Counted from the first letter of the stretch, positions 24,425 through 33,530 are shown. The stretch is 64,000 bases of DNA from UBA7662 sp943369355 (GCA_943369355.1 CALRMX020000002.1:1-64000), one strand, 5' to 3'. A program made the numbers and translations. The notes: generated by a model not told the origin, from the sequence alone.

Positions 24425-25744
24425 TTATTTAAGCTTCGTAAATGTAATGATGAGTTTTGGACGCAGCAATGGGTTGGGGTGATTAGATGATGCAATCACT
24501 GCGCGATTTACCGTAGATACGGTATTTATGGGTATCAGTCGTAAGCCATAATCGGGCTCGCTACTTCTAAGTTGTCGCTGAACATACCGAGTTATACCAA
24601 AGCGATACTTTTCCGATTTGAGGTTACCATCGTAATAGAGCTCGTTGATATCGTCCATGCCCGATATCTGATTCGCATTTAAAGAATCAGCAGGTAAAAG
24701 AAACATGCGCGTAGGTGCCGGACGTTCAGTTGTTGCACTAGCAGGAATGACCGAAACCTCTATCTCTGCTTTGTTGATGGCTACATCGAAATTTTTAACC
24801 AACTCTTTCAAGTACGGTATATCAATGCGCATTTTTAGCCCTGTACCTGCTTGCACATAATTTTCTTCGATAAGAAGACTGGTATTACCAATGGCCGAAG
24901 CCACTGTTGCTCCCGTATAATCGAAGTCAAAAGAATTATAAAAACCAATATTTCCCCGAGCTGCCATATCAAAGCGGCGACGAATGGTGTCGTTCTTATA
25001 ATAGAGGAACATGCCATTCAAAGACGTCCTAGGGGTTAAGTTAACCATAATTCCTGGCTGACCTGAAGCCACACTGGCTTCAAGGTAGATGCCTTTGAAA
25101 AAATTCAACCAATTCGCATTGTTCGCCAAATCGGCGGTTCCAGAAGCACTTACGATCCGCTGTGCTAGCGCATTGTCGAGCCGAACGCGAAGTAGCGACT
25201 GATATGCGATAACCGTATCTCCTCCGGAGCTCAAGGGCTCATTAATTTCTGTCCTGGTATTGGGTCGAATCGTTAGCGTTGCGCTTCCAATAGGTGCTGG
25301 CTTTACGACCAGTTTACGCGACGTGAAATACGTAGAATCTGGACTCAGAGATTCATTTAATTCATACACCCGTACGTTTAATTCCTGGGTAGTATCGCCC
25401 ATGTAACTGTCGATAACCATCGAAAACACCAAGGAGTCGATGGTAATGTTTGTGCCTAAATTGATATTCTCGGTGGCAAGCAAAAGCTGCATGTACGACC
25501 CAGCTTTGGCATTGCCAAAAATAGGGTCGTTTACTTCTCCCAGAATGTGCCTGCTAGGGAACTGCGACTGTACGCTGTCTTCATCAACCGTGTACGTGAC
25601 GACGGTAAAGGTGTCTTGCTTGTGTACACCAATTCCATCGGCATTCGGCAAAAGGTCGAGGCCCAAAGAGCCTTCGTCGTTACATGCACCAAGAAAAAGC
25701 GCTCCAAAGAGCGCTAAAAGGCCGAAGCCCACATTTTTTATCAT
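24425..25744 (-). CDS. DUF4270 family lipoprotein
   Basis: A 439-residue protein with a lipoprotein signal (L-F-G-A-L-F-L-G-A-C, Cys about 21) and the DUF4270 start E-G-S-L-G-L-D-L-L-P. Typical DUF4270 segments follow (L-G-E-V-N-D-P-I-F-G, then I-D-S-L-V-F-S-M). The C-terminus ends with R-P-K-L-I-I-T-F-T-K-L. The family is confined to Bacteroidota and of unknown role; its setting between glmS and a GT5-like gene suggests a surface or cell-wall connection, which is inference. Its start overlaps the upstream stop by 4 nt. Confidence 0.88.
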   Translation of the reverse strand: MIKNVGFGLLALFGALFLGACNDEGSLGLDLLPNADGIGVHKQDTFTVVTYTVDEDSVQSQFPSRHILGEVNDPIFGNAKAGSYMQLLLATENINLGTNITIDSLVFSMVIDSYMGDTTQELNVRVYELNESLSPDSTYFTSRKLVVKPAPIGSATLTIRPNTRTEINEPLSSGGDTVIAYQSLLRVRLDNALAQRIVSASGTADLANNANWLNFFKGIYLEASVASGQPGIMVNLTPRTSLNGMFLYYKNDTIRRRFDMAARGNIGFYNSFDFDYTGATVASAIGNTSLLIEENYVQAGTGLKMRIDIPYLKELVKNFDVAINKAEIEVSVIPASATTERPAPTRMFLLPADSLNANQISGMDDINELYYDGNLKSEKYRFGITRYVQRQLRSSEPDYGLRLIPINTVSTVNRAVIASSNHPNPLLRPKLIITFTKLK

Positions 25745-26568
25745 ACCAAAACCGGCTGTGCTGCTAGCACTTTTTGATAGAACGCAAAATGCTCGTCGGC
25801 TTGTGTGCTCGGATGTGCATTTTCAAGCACTGGCTTGTCGAGACCATCAATAAACTGCTTCACAGCAGGGTCGACTCCTTGTGAGCAAATGGTAACAGCA
25901 TCGGCATAGGCCGCACCTCCCTTATACAAGCTGGCTACATCAAGACCTTCAAATGGCTGCAGTGCGGCCAAATCAACGTCTTCCATGGTGGCCTTATCCA
26001 AGAAATCGGCTGGAATTTTTTCGGTGAACTGATTTTCATGGACACCAAATACAACTTTGCTGTCTTTGAACACCGGTGTTTGGTTGTAAAACTTCTTCAA
26101 ATACAAAGGGATTAAAGAGGTCATCCAACCACTGCAATGAATGATATCGGGCGACCAACCTAATTTGAGAACCGTTTCGAGTACACCTTTATTGAAAAAA
26201 ATCATACGCTCGTGGTTATCGTCAAACCACTTGTCTTTATCGTCACGCAGGGCGTGTTTGCGGTGGAAATAATCTTCGTTGTCGAGGAAATACACCTGCA
26301 TCTTCGCTTGCGGTAAAGAAGCTACTTTGATGATCAAAGGATTGTCGTTGTCGCCAATGACTATGTTTATGCCCGATAAGCGTACGACTTCATGTAAACG
26401 GTGACGGCGTTCGTTGATCATGCCATAACGCGGCATCAGAACACGTATTTCCATGCCTTTTTCCTGCATAGATTTTGGAAGTTCGAGTGCCAGATTGGCG
26501 ATTTCAGAAAGTTTCAAATAAGGTTGCATCTCGTGTGCAACAAAAAGGATCCGGGTTTTCCTATCCAT
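25741..26568 (-). CDS. Single-domain GT5 (glycogen/starch synthase N-terminal) protein
   Basis: About 275 residues from the ATG at 26568; a TTG at 26598 gives 10 more. It contains only the N-terminal Rossmann half of a GT5 glycogen synthase: I-L-F-V-A-H-E-M-Q-P-Y-L at the start, G-M-E-I-R-V-L-M-P-R-Y-G, and D-I-I-H-C-S-G-W-M-T-S-L. The C-terminal ADP-glucose-binding half is missing, although the protein ends cleanly and is followed by an overlapping gene. This short form next to panC and DUF4270 is familiar from Bacteroidota genomes. Whether it is an active transferase is doubtful. It is divergent from panC. Confidence 0.85.
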   Translation of the reverse strand: MDRKTRILFVAHEMQPYLKLSEIANLALELPKSMQEKGMEIRVLMPRYGMINERRHRLHEVVRLSGINIVIGDNDNPLIIKVASLPQAKMQVYFLDNEDYFHRKHALRDDKDKWFDDNHERMIFFNKGVLETVLKLGWSPDIIHCSGWMTSLIPLYLKKFYNQTPVFKDSKVVFGVHENQFTEKIPADFLDKATMEDVDLAALQPFEGLDVASLYKGGAAYADAVTICSQGVDPAVKQFIDGLDKPVLENAHPSTQADEHFAFYQKVLAAQPVLV

Positions 26569-26607
26569 AAATTGCGGTAATAGGTCTTCTTCAGACAAAA
26601 TGAATTA

Positions 26608-26615
26608 CAAAAATA
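26608..26615 (-). promoter_or_regulatory. -7 box of the GT5-DUF4270-glmS operon
   Basis: The reverse strand reads TATTTTTG (TAnnTTTG), 9 nt from the TTG at 26598 and 39 nt from the ATG at 26568. Confidence 0.55.
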
Positions 26616-26675
26616 TAGAAAAAATCTGTCATTAAAGTGAAAAGCCTTTAGATTTACCCCTTCAGTCTGCCTGAA

Positions 26676-27530
26676 GTGATCATTATACAAGACCCGGCTG
26701 CGCTGCAAAAGCAGCTTAATAAGGCCCGAAATAACGGTTTGCACATCGGATTTGTCCCGACTATGGGAGCCTTACACGATGGACATCTCTCTTTAGTTGA
26801 ACGTGCCCGCAGCGAAAATCAACTGGTGGTATGTTCCATTTTTGTGAATCCCACACAGTTCAACGACCCCAACGATCTGGCCAACTACCCGCGGACTTTG
26901 GCTGCTGATCTGGCTTTATTGGAAGGTGTAGCTTGCGACATCGTTTTTGTTCCTCGCGTTTCCGATATTTATCCAAAAGGAGAGGATCCCATAAGCTTTA
27001 GCTTCGGGGAGCTCGAAAGCCGTTGGGAAGGCGCTATGCGTCCCGGACATTTTCGTGGTGTAGGCATTGTGGTCAATAAATTACTGGAAATAACCTTACC
27101 CAATCGTTTGTATTTGGGGCAGAAAGACCTCCAACAATGCCGCATCATCGCGCAGTTACTGAATCAAATAGACCTTTCTCCTCAGCCCGAGTTAATCATT
27201 TGTCCTACACAAAGGGAAGCGGATGGCTTGGCCATGAGTAGCCGAAATCAACGATTGAGTGAAGAGGCGCGTGCCATTGCACCTTGCATTTATGCTTTTA
27301 TGGAAGAATGTAAGGTTTTGCGAGCTAGCTACTCCCCATCTGAACTCAGTAAACAAATGTTCGAACGTTTAGCCAAGCAGCCCAGCGTAGAACCTGAGTA
27401 TTTCGCATTTGTAGAAGAAAAAGCATTAGAAGAAATCTCCGACTGGAACCAGCATCGTCCGGTGATGGTTGTAGTAGCTGCCAAGGTGGGAGGCATACGT
27501 CTCATCGATAATGCCGTATTGATTCCGTAA
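26676..27530 (+). CDS. panC: Pantothenate synthetase
   Basis: A 284-residue ATP-dependent ligase joining pantoate and beta-alanine. It starts with GTG at 26676. Motifs are V-P-T-M-G-A-L-H-D-G-H-L-S-L (the HIGH-type site), F-V-N-P-T-Q-F-N, G-Q-K-D-L-Q-Q and the R-E-x-D-G-L-A-M-S-S-R-N-Q loop. panD follows, so beta-alanine supply and its use are encoded together. The stop codon lies inside a putative promoter box for panD. Confidence 0.97.
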   Translation: MIIIQDPAALQKQLNKARNNGLHIGFVPTMGALHDGHLSLVERARSENQLVVCSIFVNPTQFNDPNDLANYPRTLAADLALLEGVACDIVFVPRVSDIYPKGEDPISFSFGELESRWEGAMRPGHFRGVGIVVNKLLEITLPNRLYLGQKDLQQCRIIAQLLNQIDLSPQPELIICPTQREADGLAMSSRNQRLSEEARAIAPCIYAFMEECKVLRASYSPSELSKQMFERLAKQPSVEPEYFAFVEEKALEEISDWNQHRPVMVVVAAKVGGIRLIDNAVLIP

Positions 27531-27535
27531 CTTTG
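27528..27535 (+). promoter_or_regulatory. Internal -7 box for panD overlapping the panC stop
   Basis: TAACTTTG (TAnnTTTG) includes the panC TAA and lies 18 nt before the panD ATG at 27554. Confidence 0.5.
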
Positions 27536-27553
27536 CGGCGAAATTTTCAGAGC

Positions 27554-27904
27554 ATGCACATTCAGGTCCTTAAGTCGAAGCTTCACCGTGTACGCGTTAC
27601 ACAGGCCGAACTGCACTATGTAGGCAGCATTACTATCGACGAAGCTTTGATGGACGCCGCAAACCTTATCGAGAACGAAAAGGTACAGGTGGTGAATATT
27701 AATAATGGCGAGCGTTTAGAAACCTATGTCATCAAGGGTGTACGTGGGAGCGGTACCATTTGTATGAATGGCCCAGCAGCACGTAAAGTGGCCGTTGGCG
27801 ATATTCTCATCATCATTGCTTACGCGAGCATGGACTTCGAAGAAGCTAAGCGCTTCAAACCCTCGCTGGTTTTTCCCGACGCCGACAATAAATTGGTGTT
27901 GTAA
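27554..27904 (+). CDS. panD: Aspartate 1-decarboxylase proenzyme
   Basis: A 116-residue pyruvoyl enzyme making beta-alanine. From the ATG at 27554, Gly24-Ser25 in H-Y-V-G-S-I-T-I-D is the self-cleavage site in exactly the usual position, which decides against the upstream in-frame start at 27533. Further conserved parts are N-N-G-E-R-L-E-T-Y and N-G-P-A-A-R. It lies downstream of panC and 3 nt before a membrane-protein gene. Confidence 0.97.
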   Translation: MHIQVLKSKLHRVRVTQAELHYVGSITIDEALMDAANLIENEKVQVVNINNGERLETYVIKGVRGSGTICMNGPAARKVAVGDILIIIAYASMDFEEAKRFKPSLVFPDADNKLVL

Positions 27905-27907
27905 GCT

Positions 27908-28927
27908 ATGCCTAGTTGGCTCAAAAAAACCTTGCAGTTTGTAGTTCCATTCCTGCTAGGAGTGGTCATTCTTTGGTTCGTTTTTAAGGATCAAGATCTC
28001 GAACACATTGGAAATACCTTGGCCAATGCCCACTACGGCTGGATTGTCGCGTCGAGCTTGGCTGCACTTTTGAGCCATTGGTTGCGCGCATTACGCTGGA
28101 ATATGCTCATGGAGCCCTTAGGCACCCCGCCTTCCCATTCAGCTACTTTTCATGCTGTTATGTTTGGGTATCTTGCCAACTTGGCGTTTCCCCGTATGGG
28201 CGAAGTAACCCGTTGCGGTGCTGTTGCCCGGCACAGTAAACTACCCGTGAATGGCATCATAGGTACAGTGATTATCGAACGGGCTATCGACTTCATTTTA
28301 TTGCTGCTCATCTCGGGAGTGACTGTTTTATTGAACTTTGGCCTCTTAAAAAAGCCACTGTTCGATACGTTAACCCGTGTGCAGCAATTACAACCGTTAG
28401 GTATTGCCTGGTATTATTGGTTGATAGCTTTTGCCAGTGGAGGGGCATTGGCCCTGTGGTGGTACCGACGCAAGCTCATGCATCTCGACCATCCTTTTTT
28501 CATCAAACTGAAAGGATTTCTTCGGGGAATCATTACTGGATTAAAGTCGATAACTGCACTCCGGCGGCCGGTGCTATTTTGGGTCTATTCTGCTGGTATT
28601 TGGTTGTGTTATTATTTGATGACCTACCTCTGTGTTTTTGCATTCGATAGTACAAGCATGCTCAACCCGAATGAAGGTTTGCTCATTTTGGTTGCAGGTA
28701 GCTTTGGTATTGTTGCGCCGGTGCAAGGCGGTATTGGGGCTTACCATGCCATCATCAGCAGTTTGCTTGCGGTTTTACCCGGCCGTGCTATCAGCCAACC
28801 CGACGCCCTCAGTTTTGCTACCCTAACCCATGCCGCCCAAACATTACTAATACTGGTAGTTGGCCTCATGTCGATGGGCTGGTTATTCCTCAAAAAACAG
28901 CACAATGGGATACAAAAACTCGGTTGA
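27908..28927 (+). CDS. Lysylphosphatidylglycerol synthase-like (UPF0104) membrane protein
   Basis: A 339-residue protein with about eight membrane helices of the LPG-synthase/flippase transmembrane family. Visible signatures are H-W-L-R-A-L-R-W-N, F-P-R-M-G-E-V-T-R, I-E-R-A-I-D and the late P-V-Q-G-G-I-G-A-Y-H. The cytosolic aminoacyl-transferase domain of MprF is absent, so it is probably a lipid flippase or transporter rather than a synthase. It overlaps the next gene by 23 nt. Confidence 0.85.
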   Translation: MPSWLKKTLQFVVPFLLGVVILWFVFKDQDLEHIGNTLANAHYGWIVASSLAALLSHWLRALRWNMLMEPLGTPPSHSATFHAVMFGYLANLAFPRMGEVTRCGAVARHSKLPVNGIIGTVIIERAIDFILLLLISGVTVLLNFGLLKKPLFDTLTRVQQLQPLGIAWYYWLIAFASGGALALWWYRRKLMHLDHPFFIKLKGFLRGIITGLKSITALRRPVLFWVYSAGIWLCYYLMTYLCVFAFDSTSMLNPNEGLLILVAGSFGIVAPVQGGIGAYHAIISSLLAVLPGRAISQPDALSFATLTHAAQTLLILVVGLMSMGWLFLKKQHNGIQKLG

Positions 28928-29399
28928 AGCCAAAATTTGTACGCGCGAGCAGCTTACCAAACTTGTAGCCGAATGGAAGGGAGCGGGCAAGAAGGTTGTT
29001 TTTACCAATGGTTGTTTTGATATATTGCATTTGGGGCACGTTGACTACCTCAACCAAGCAGCCGATTTAGGCGATAAACTTGTGGTAGCGCTGAATACCG
29101 ACCGCTCTGTGGCTGCGCTAAAAGGGCCTCATCGGCCTTTGCAAGACGAGAATGCACGGTTACACATCATGGCTTCGTTGGCTTGTGTCGACGCGGTGAC
29201 CCTCTTCGACGAACCTACTCCGCTCGAATTAATCGGCTTGTTGCTGCCCAACTGCTTGGTGAAAGGGGCCGACTACAACATCGATACTATAGTTGGCGCC
29301 AAAGAAGTACTTGCCGCGGGTGGTACGGTCGAAACTGTACCCCTGGTAGAAGGCTACAGCACTTCGGCGATAGAAGCTCGCATCCGTAAGCAGTCTTAA
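28905..29399 (+). CDS. rfaE2: D-glycero-beta-D-manno-heptose 1-phosphate adenylyltransferase
   Basis: A 164-residue nucleotidyltransferase equal to the C-terminal half of HldE. It transfers AMP to heptose 1-phosphate in ADP-heptose synthesis for LPS. Motifs are F-T-N-G-C-F-D-I-L-H-L-G-H (HxGH), L-N-T-D-R-S-V, K-G-A-D-Y and the terminal G-Y-S-T-S-A-I. The ATG at 28905 is preferred because the upstream frame only repeats the neighbour's coding region. The kinase half is not in this window. Confidence 0.93.
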   Translation: MGYKNSVEAKICTREQLTKLVAEWKGAGKKVVFTNGCFDILHLGHVDYLNQAADLGDKLVVALNTDRSVAALKGPHRPLQDENARLHIMASLACVDAVTLFDEPTPLELIGLLLPNCLVKGADYNIDTIVGAKEVLAAGGTVETVPLVEGYSTSAIEARIRKQS

Positions 29400-29471
29400 G
29401 TTTTTGCAAAGCATTGGTTACCAACTAAAGGCAAAAACTCTCTATCTTTAGCGTTTGTCAGCCTGTAAATA

Positions 29472-31850
29472 GTGCCTCAAATACTTCGTTTTAAGCTTGT
29501 TTTAATCTTTTTGTGTGGTCTGCTGCAAGAGTCGGTTGCACAACCCTTTGCGCAAAATTGGCATTTCGGAAATCAGAGCGGATTGAGCTTCAGCACAGGT
29601 GCACCTCAAGGCCAGAATGTTCCAGGATTTCAAGCTTTTGAGGGAAGCTCTAGCATTTCCGATTCAACTACCGGCAATTTGTTGTTTTATACCAATGGCG
29701 AGAACATTTGGCGGGGTACTGGTGGCTTTATGGCGAACGGTACTGGACTTTTGGGCAAACAAACTGCTTCCCAGAATTCGCTGATATTGCCTTTTCCTGG
29801 TCAACCTAATCGGTATATTTTATTTACCCTTGGCGCTACCTACGACACGGCAGGACTTTCCTACTCGATCATCGACATGAGCTTGAACGGTGGTCAAGGC
29901 GGTGTAGTTACAGGCCAAAAAAATATCAACGTCTTGCCAGGCAATCCGCCAGCGCTGCCCATAGCCGAAAAACTTACGGCCACTCGACATTGTAATGGTG
30001 TAGATTGGTGGGTTATGGGGCACTACATTGGCACCAACGCTTTTTTTAGAATACCCGTAACCGGAGCTGGAATAGGTGTTATTGTGAACCAAGCCATAGG
30101 TGCGGTACATCCTGCGCCCGTGGGCGTAAATTTAGGGGCGAACAAAGGCTATATGCGCTTCTCGCCCGATGGTACCCGCTTGGCTGTGGCAACCGCACAA
30201 CGCAATAATAATGTTCTTCAATTATTTCGATTCAATAAGGTTGACGGGCAACTCAGCGACGTCATAACGTTACCAACGATGGGGGGAGAATATGGGGTAG
30301 CTTTCTCGCCCGATAACGGAAAACTTTTTGTGTCTTCGTCGCGCGATAGTATTCAAGGCACAACGACCCGATATTTCAACAATGTGATGGCTTTCGACAT
30401 GCTGGCTACCAACATTCCGGCTAGCAGAGTAACGGTAAAAAGCAAACTCGAAACAGTTGTAGGGAAATATGGTGCTATTCAAAACGCACCCGATGGGCGC
30501 ATGTATGTGGCCCAAGAGTTTCGCGACCACCTACACAGTATAGTTGACCCTGAAGGATTTGGCGCCTCAAATCAGTTTACCGACACTATTTTGATATTGC
30601 CTAGCGGAACAAGCCGCCTTGGCTTACCCAACTTTGTGGATGATCAATTTAGTAAACCCTTTGTAGCCAATTTCAGCTTTACATTCGTGTGTATAGGCAA
30701 TCCCATGCAATTCCGAGATTCTACGCTAAGCAATGCCATAAGTTGGCAATGGGACTTTGACCGTGCCAATCCCGGTACTGCAACATCCACCTTACGGAAT
30801 CCTACCCATACCTACACCACTCCTGGAACCTATACCGTTCGCCTCATCGCCGACCGTGGCTGCGGGGTGAGCGACACCATTGAAAAGCCAGTGACCATAG
30901 GCTTAAACCTACCCGTTGATCTAGGCAACGATACTGCGTTCATTTGCATTGGCGACACGCTTAACATTGGTTCTAATGTAGGTACTGCTACGTATCAGTG
31001 GTATACCGGCAGCCCAGGAAGCTGGGTGATTTCACCCAACGACACCACCAACACACTTCGCCCAAATGCAAGTGGGTGGTACAGGCTTACGGCCGATAAT
31101 GGCGCCTGCGACGGTGAAGACAGCATTTATGTGCTCATCAACAATACGCCGGTAGATGTGAATCTGGGTAACGATATTCTGCTTTGCCCAGGAGCAACAG
31201 TTACCATCGACGCGGGTAACCCAGGTTCGACTTATTTGTGGTCGACTGGCGCTACTTCACAAACCATCAGCGTGAGTGTGGCCGATACCTTCTGGGTTAC
31301 TGCTAGTTTCCAAGGCTGCACCGACACCGATACCGTCATTGTATTTGCCGATAGCCTTGGCCGTGTGAATGTGATGAACGATACCACGCTGTGTCCCGAA
31401 ATTGGCGAGCTTATTATCGACGCTAGTTCATTTGGGGTCGCATTTTTGTGGTCGACCGGTTCACTTGATCCGGTATTAACCGTTGCCGATACAGGCACCT
31501 ACAGCGTTATTATCAATACGGCTGCAGGATGTTTGGTAACCGATACCATTTTGGTGAGCTATTCGTGCCCAACGCAGGTATTGGTGCCAAATGCATTTAC
31601 ACCCAATGGCGACAATTTAAACGACACCTTCAAACCTTTACTTACCGCTGTGGATGTAGGTTATGAATTTTTGATTTATAACCGATGGGGACAGCGCGTA
31701 TACTTCACCAATAATGTAGCCGATGGGTGGAACGGTAAAGTAAACGGCACCGATGCCGAAGAAGGGTATTACTCGTATGTAATCCGTTATTTTACGAATG
31801 TAGAACGGGTATTTACGATTAAGACCGGTCAGGTGTATCTTTACCGTTAA
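29472..31850 (+). CDS. Secreted PKD-containing protein with T9SS type B sorting domain
   Basis: A 792-residue protein starting with GTG at 29472, with a signal peptide ending S-V-A-Q. Residues about 20-390 are beta-propeller-like, with repeats such as F-S-P-D-G-T-R-L and F-S-P-D-N-G-K-L. A PKD domain follows (W-Q-W-D-F-D, Y-T-T-P-G-T-Y-T-V). Three Ig-like repeats then begin V-D-L-G-N-D or similar. The last about 90 residues are a gliding-motility-associated (type B) sorting domain: V-P-N-A-F-T-P-N-G-D-N-L-N-D, I-Y-N-R-W-G-Q-R-V-Y and D-G-W-N-G-K. Exported by T9SS to the surface. Its ligand is unknown. Confidence 0.88.
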   Translation: MPQILRFKLVLIFLCGLLQESVAQPFAQNWHFGNQSGLSFSTGAPQGQNVPGFQAFEGSSSISDSTTGNLLFYTNGENIWRGTGGFMANGTGLLGKQTASQNSLILPFPGQPNRYILFTLGATYDTAGLSYSIIDMSLNGGQGGVVTGQKNINVLPGNPPALPIAEKLTATRHCNGVDWWVMGHYIGTNAFFRIPVTGAGIGVIVNQAIGAVHPAPVGVNLGANKGYMRFSPDGTRLAVATAQRNNNVLQLFRFNKVDGQLSDVITLPTMGGEYGVAFSPDNGKLFVSSSRDSIQGTTTRYFNNVMAFDMLATNIPASRVTVKSKLETVVGKYGAIQNAPDGRMYVAQEFRDHLHSIVDPEGFGASNQFTDTILILPSGTSRLGLPNFVDDQFSKPFVANFSFTFVCIGNPMQFRDSTLSNAISWQWDFDRANPGTATSTLRNPTHTYTTPGTYTVRLIADRGCGVSDTIEKPVTIGLNLPVDLGNDTAFICIGDTLNIGSNVGTATYQWYTGSPGSWVISPNDTTNTLRPNASGWYRLTADNGACDGEDSIYVLINNTPVDVNLGNDILLCPGATVTIDAGNPGSTYLWSTGATSQTISVSVADTFWVTASFQGCTDTDTVIVFADSLGRVNVMNDTTLCPEIGELIIDASSFGVAFLWSTGSLDPVLTVADTGTYSVIINTAAGCLVTDTILVSYSCPTQVLVPNAFTPNGDNLNDTFKPLLTAVDVGYEFLIYNRWGQRVYFTNNVADGWNGKVNGTDAEEGYYSYVIRYFTNVERVFTIKTGQVYLYR

Positions 31851-33163
31851 TGGAAGTTTTATTACTTGTAGCAGGCTTGCTCGTTGGAGGGCTAGCCGTT
31901 TTGTTGTGGAAACGCAATCAATCCGATGGCACAGCAACCGAGTTGATGGAATTGCGTACCCGCTTGGGGGTGGAAGAAGCTCGGGCAGCGCAGTTGTTGG
32001 CCGACCGGTCGCGTTTGGAGCAGCAATTGCAGCAGGAGCAACAACAACTCATTCGTTTGAGCGAAGAGAAGTCGGCACTTGAAGCACGTCAAAACTACCA
32101 GGATGAAAAACTTGCTCGTCAGCAGCAAGAAATGGATCAAATTCGGGAAAAATTCACGCTCGAGTTTAAGAACATTGCCAACGAGCTACTCGAAAGCCGG
32201 AGCAAAACCTTTTCAACCCAAAACCAACAACAGCTCGAACTTCTTCTTTCGCCGCTCCGCGAGCGACTGAAAGAATTTGAAAGCAAGGTCGACAGCACCC
32301 ACAAGGAGAGTCTCGAAAAACACGCGAGCTTGTTTAACGAACTCCGCAACTTGCGAGAGCTCAACCAAAACATGAGCGAAGAAGCTCGCAACCTAACACG
32401 AGCGCTTAAAGGTGAAAGTAAAACGCAAGGTAATTGGGGAGAGTTAATTCTGGAGCGTATACTCGAACGCAGTGGTTTGAGTCGCGATGCAGAATATCGC
32501 GTTCAAGAATCGTTGCAAACCGACGAGGGCCGTCGTGTACAACCCGACGTAACCATACTGCTTCCTGGCGAGCGTTTTTTAGTCATCGACAGCAAGGTGT
32601 CGCTTACGGATTACGAGCGTTTTGTATCGGCGGAGGACGAAGCTGAAAAGCTCGCAGCACTAAAACGACACGTTTTGTCGATGCGCGCGCACATCAAAGG
32701 GTTGAGCGAAAAGAAGTACGAACATCTGCATGGTGCCGGTAGTCCCGACTTTGTACTCATGTTTGTTCCGCTCGAATCGGCATTCCACGCTGCTTTGCAA
32801 CAAGATGCCGATCTTTTCGGTGATGCTTTTGATAAGAACATTGTGCTGGTGAGTACATCCACTTTATTGGCTACGCTTCGAACCATTGCCAGTTTGTGGC
32901 GCACCGAAAAGCAGAATCAAAATGCACAGGAAATCGCCCGGCAGGCTGCCAATATGTACGACAAGTTTGTGGATTTTAGCAACGACCTTATCAAAGTGGG
33001 GGTGCAACTCGATGGCACGCAAAAAACCTATGCGGAGGCGATGAAAAAGCTTACCGAAGGCAAAGACAATTTGGTTCGCAAAACCGAACGTTTGAAGGAG
33101 CTCGGTGCCAAGGGCTCGAAACAAATCGACTCACGTTTGCTTGATCGAGCGGATGAATCCTGA
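31850..33163 (+). CDS. rmuC: DNA recombination protein RmuC
   Basis: A 437-residue protein. One N-terminal membrane helix (about 3-20) precedes a long coiled coil (about 30-115, Gln/Glu-rich), then the RmuC nuclease-like domain with G-N-W-G-E-L-I-L-E-R-I-L-E, R-V-Q-P-D-V and V-I-D-S-K-V-S-L-T-D-Y. In E. coli, rmuC limits inversions at short inverted repeats. The start overlaps the preceding stop by one base. Confidence 0.93.
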   Translation: MEVLLLVAGLLVGGLAVLLWKRNQSDGTATELMELRTRLGVEEARAAQLLADRSRLEQQLQQEQQQLIRLSEEKSALEARQNYQDEKLARQQQEMDQIREKFTLEFKNIANELLESRSKTFSTQNQQQLELLLSPLRERLKEFESKVDSTHKESLEKHASLFNELRNLRELNQNMSEEARNLTRALKGESKTQGNWGELILERILERSGLSRDAEYRVQESLQTDEGRRVQPDVTILLPGERFLVIDSKVSLTDYERFVSAEDEAEKLAALKRHVLSMRAHIKGLSEKKYEHLHGAGSPDFVLMFVPLESAFHAALQQDADLFGDAFDKNIVLVSTSTLLATLRTIASLWRTEKQNQNAQEIARQAANMYDKFVDFSNDLIKVGVQLDGTQKTYAEAMKKLTEGKDNLVRKTERLKELGAKGSKQIDSRLLDRADES

Positions 33164-33403
33164 TGTTAGCCTGCCTACTCGGTTTTAGGCATTTATTGTG
33201 TAGGAACACTCTGGATGGATCCCTCTGCTTAATGTTCCATCAAGAAATTTCTGTTTAAGTAAAAGGGTTAGTCTCAAGAAGACCCGTCCCAAAATTTCTT
33301 AGAATCTGAAGTTTAAGTACCCTATCTCACTCACTTTCAAAGGCATTCGTCGGAAGAATGTCAAAATTCATCTAAAAAATATGCTTGCATACGAAACTCA
33401 AAG
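33164..33403. other. Intergenic region after rmuC
   Basis: I see no reading frame with coding character and no strong terminator for rmuC. The last 45 bases carry promoter-like elements for the small RNA candidate. Confidence 0.5.
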
Positions 33404-33411
33404 TACCTTTG
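33404..33411 (+). promoter_or_regulatory. Promoter of the candidate small RNA
   Basis: TACCTTTG (TAnnTTTG) at 33404-33411, with TTG at 33385-33387 about 16 nt upstream as a possible -33 element. No protein start lies downstream on this strand. Confidence 0.6.
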
Positions 33412-33416
33412 TAACG

Positions 33417-33530
33417 TTTCATAGTTGCTAATCCGCAGTATTGCCAATAAGGGTTTAGGGTTTCCCGGCAATAAGTAGCGTTAGGATTAGTTTAGTTGGG
33501 TTTAGGGGGCTGCGAAAGCAGTCCCCTTTT
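33417..33530 (+). ncRNA. Candidate structured small RNA of unknown family
   Basis: From a TAnnTTTG box to a strong terminator, about 115 nt lack coding potential but fold well. CTAATCC (33428-33434) pairs with GGATTAG (33484-33490), TATTGCC (33439-33445) with GGCAATA (33467-33473), and GGG (33451-33453) with CCC (33464-33466). This makes one long irregular hairpin with an asymmetric internal loop, a bulge and a 10-nt apical loop. A separate 9-bp terminator follows. I do not recognise the family: it lacks the SRP RNA GGAA loop region and is too short for tmRNA, RNase P RNA or a classical 6S RNA. The opposite-strand DnaJ-like gene ends at its 3' end. Confidence 0.55.
33505..33530 (+). terminator. 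Terminator of the candidate small RNA
   Basis: A 9-bp stem (33505-33513 with 33518-33526, one G-U pair) is closed by a GAAA tetraloop and followed by TTTT. No T-run exists on the other side, so it works on the + strand. Confidence 0.85.

Noticed and set aside
33417..33530. 6S RNA, SRP RNA or tmRNA for the small RNA candidate
   Set aside because: Too short for 6S or tmRNA, no tRNA-like ends, and no SRP GGAA-type conserved loop.
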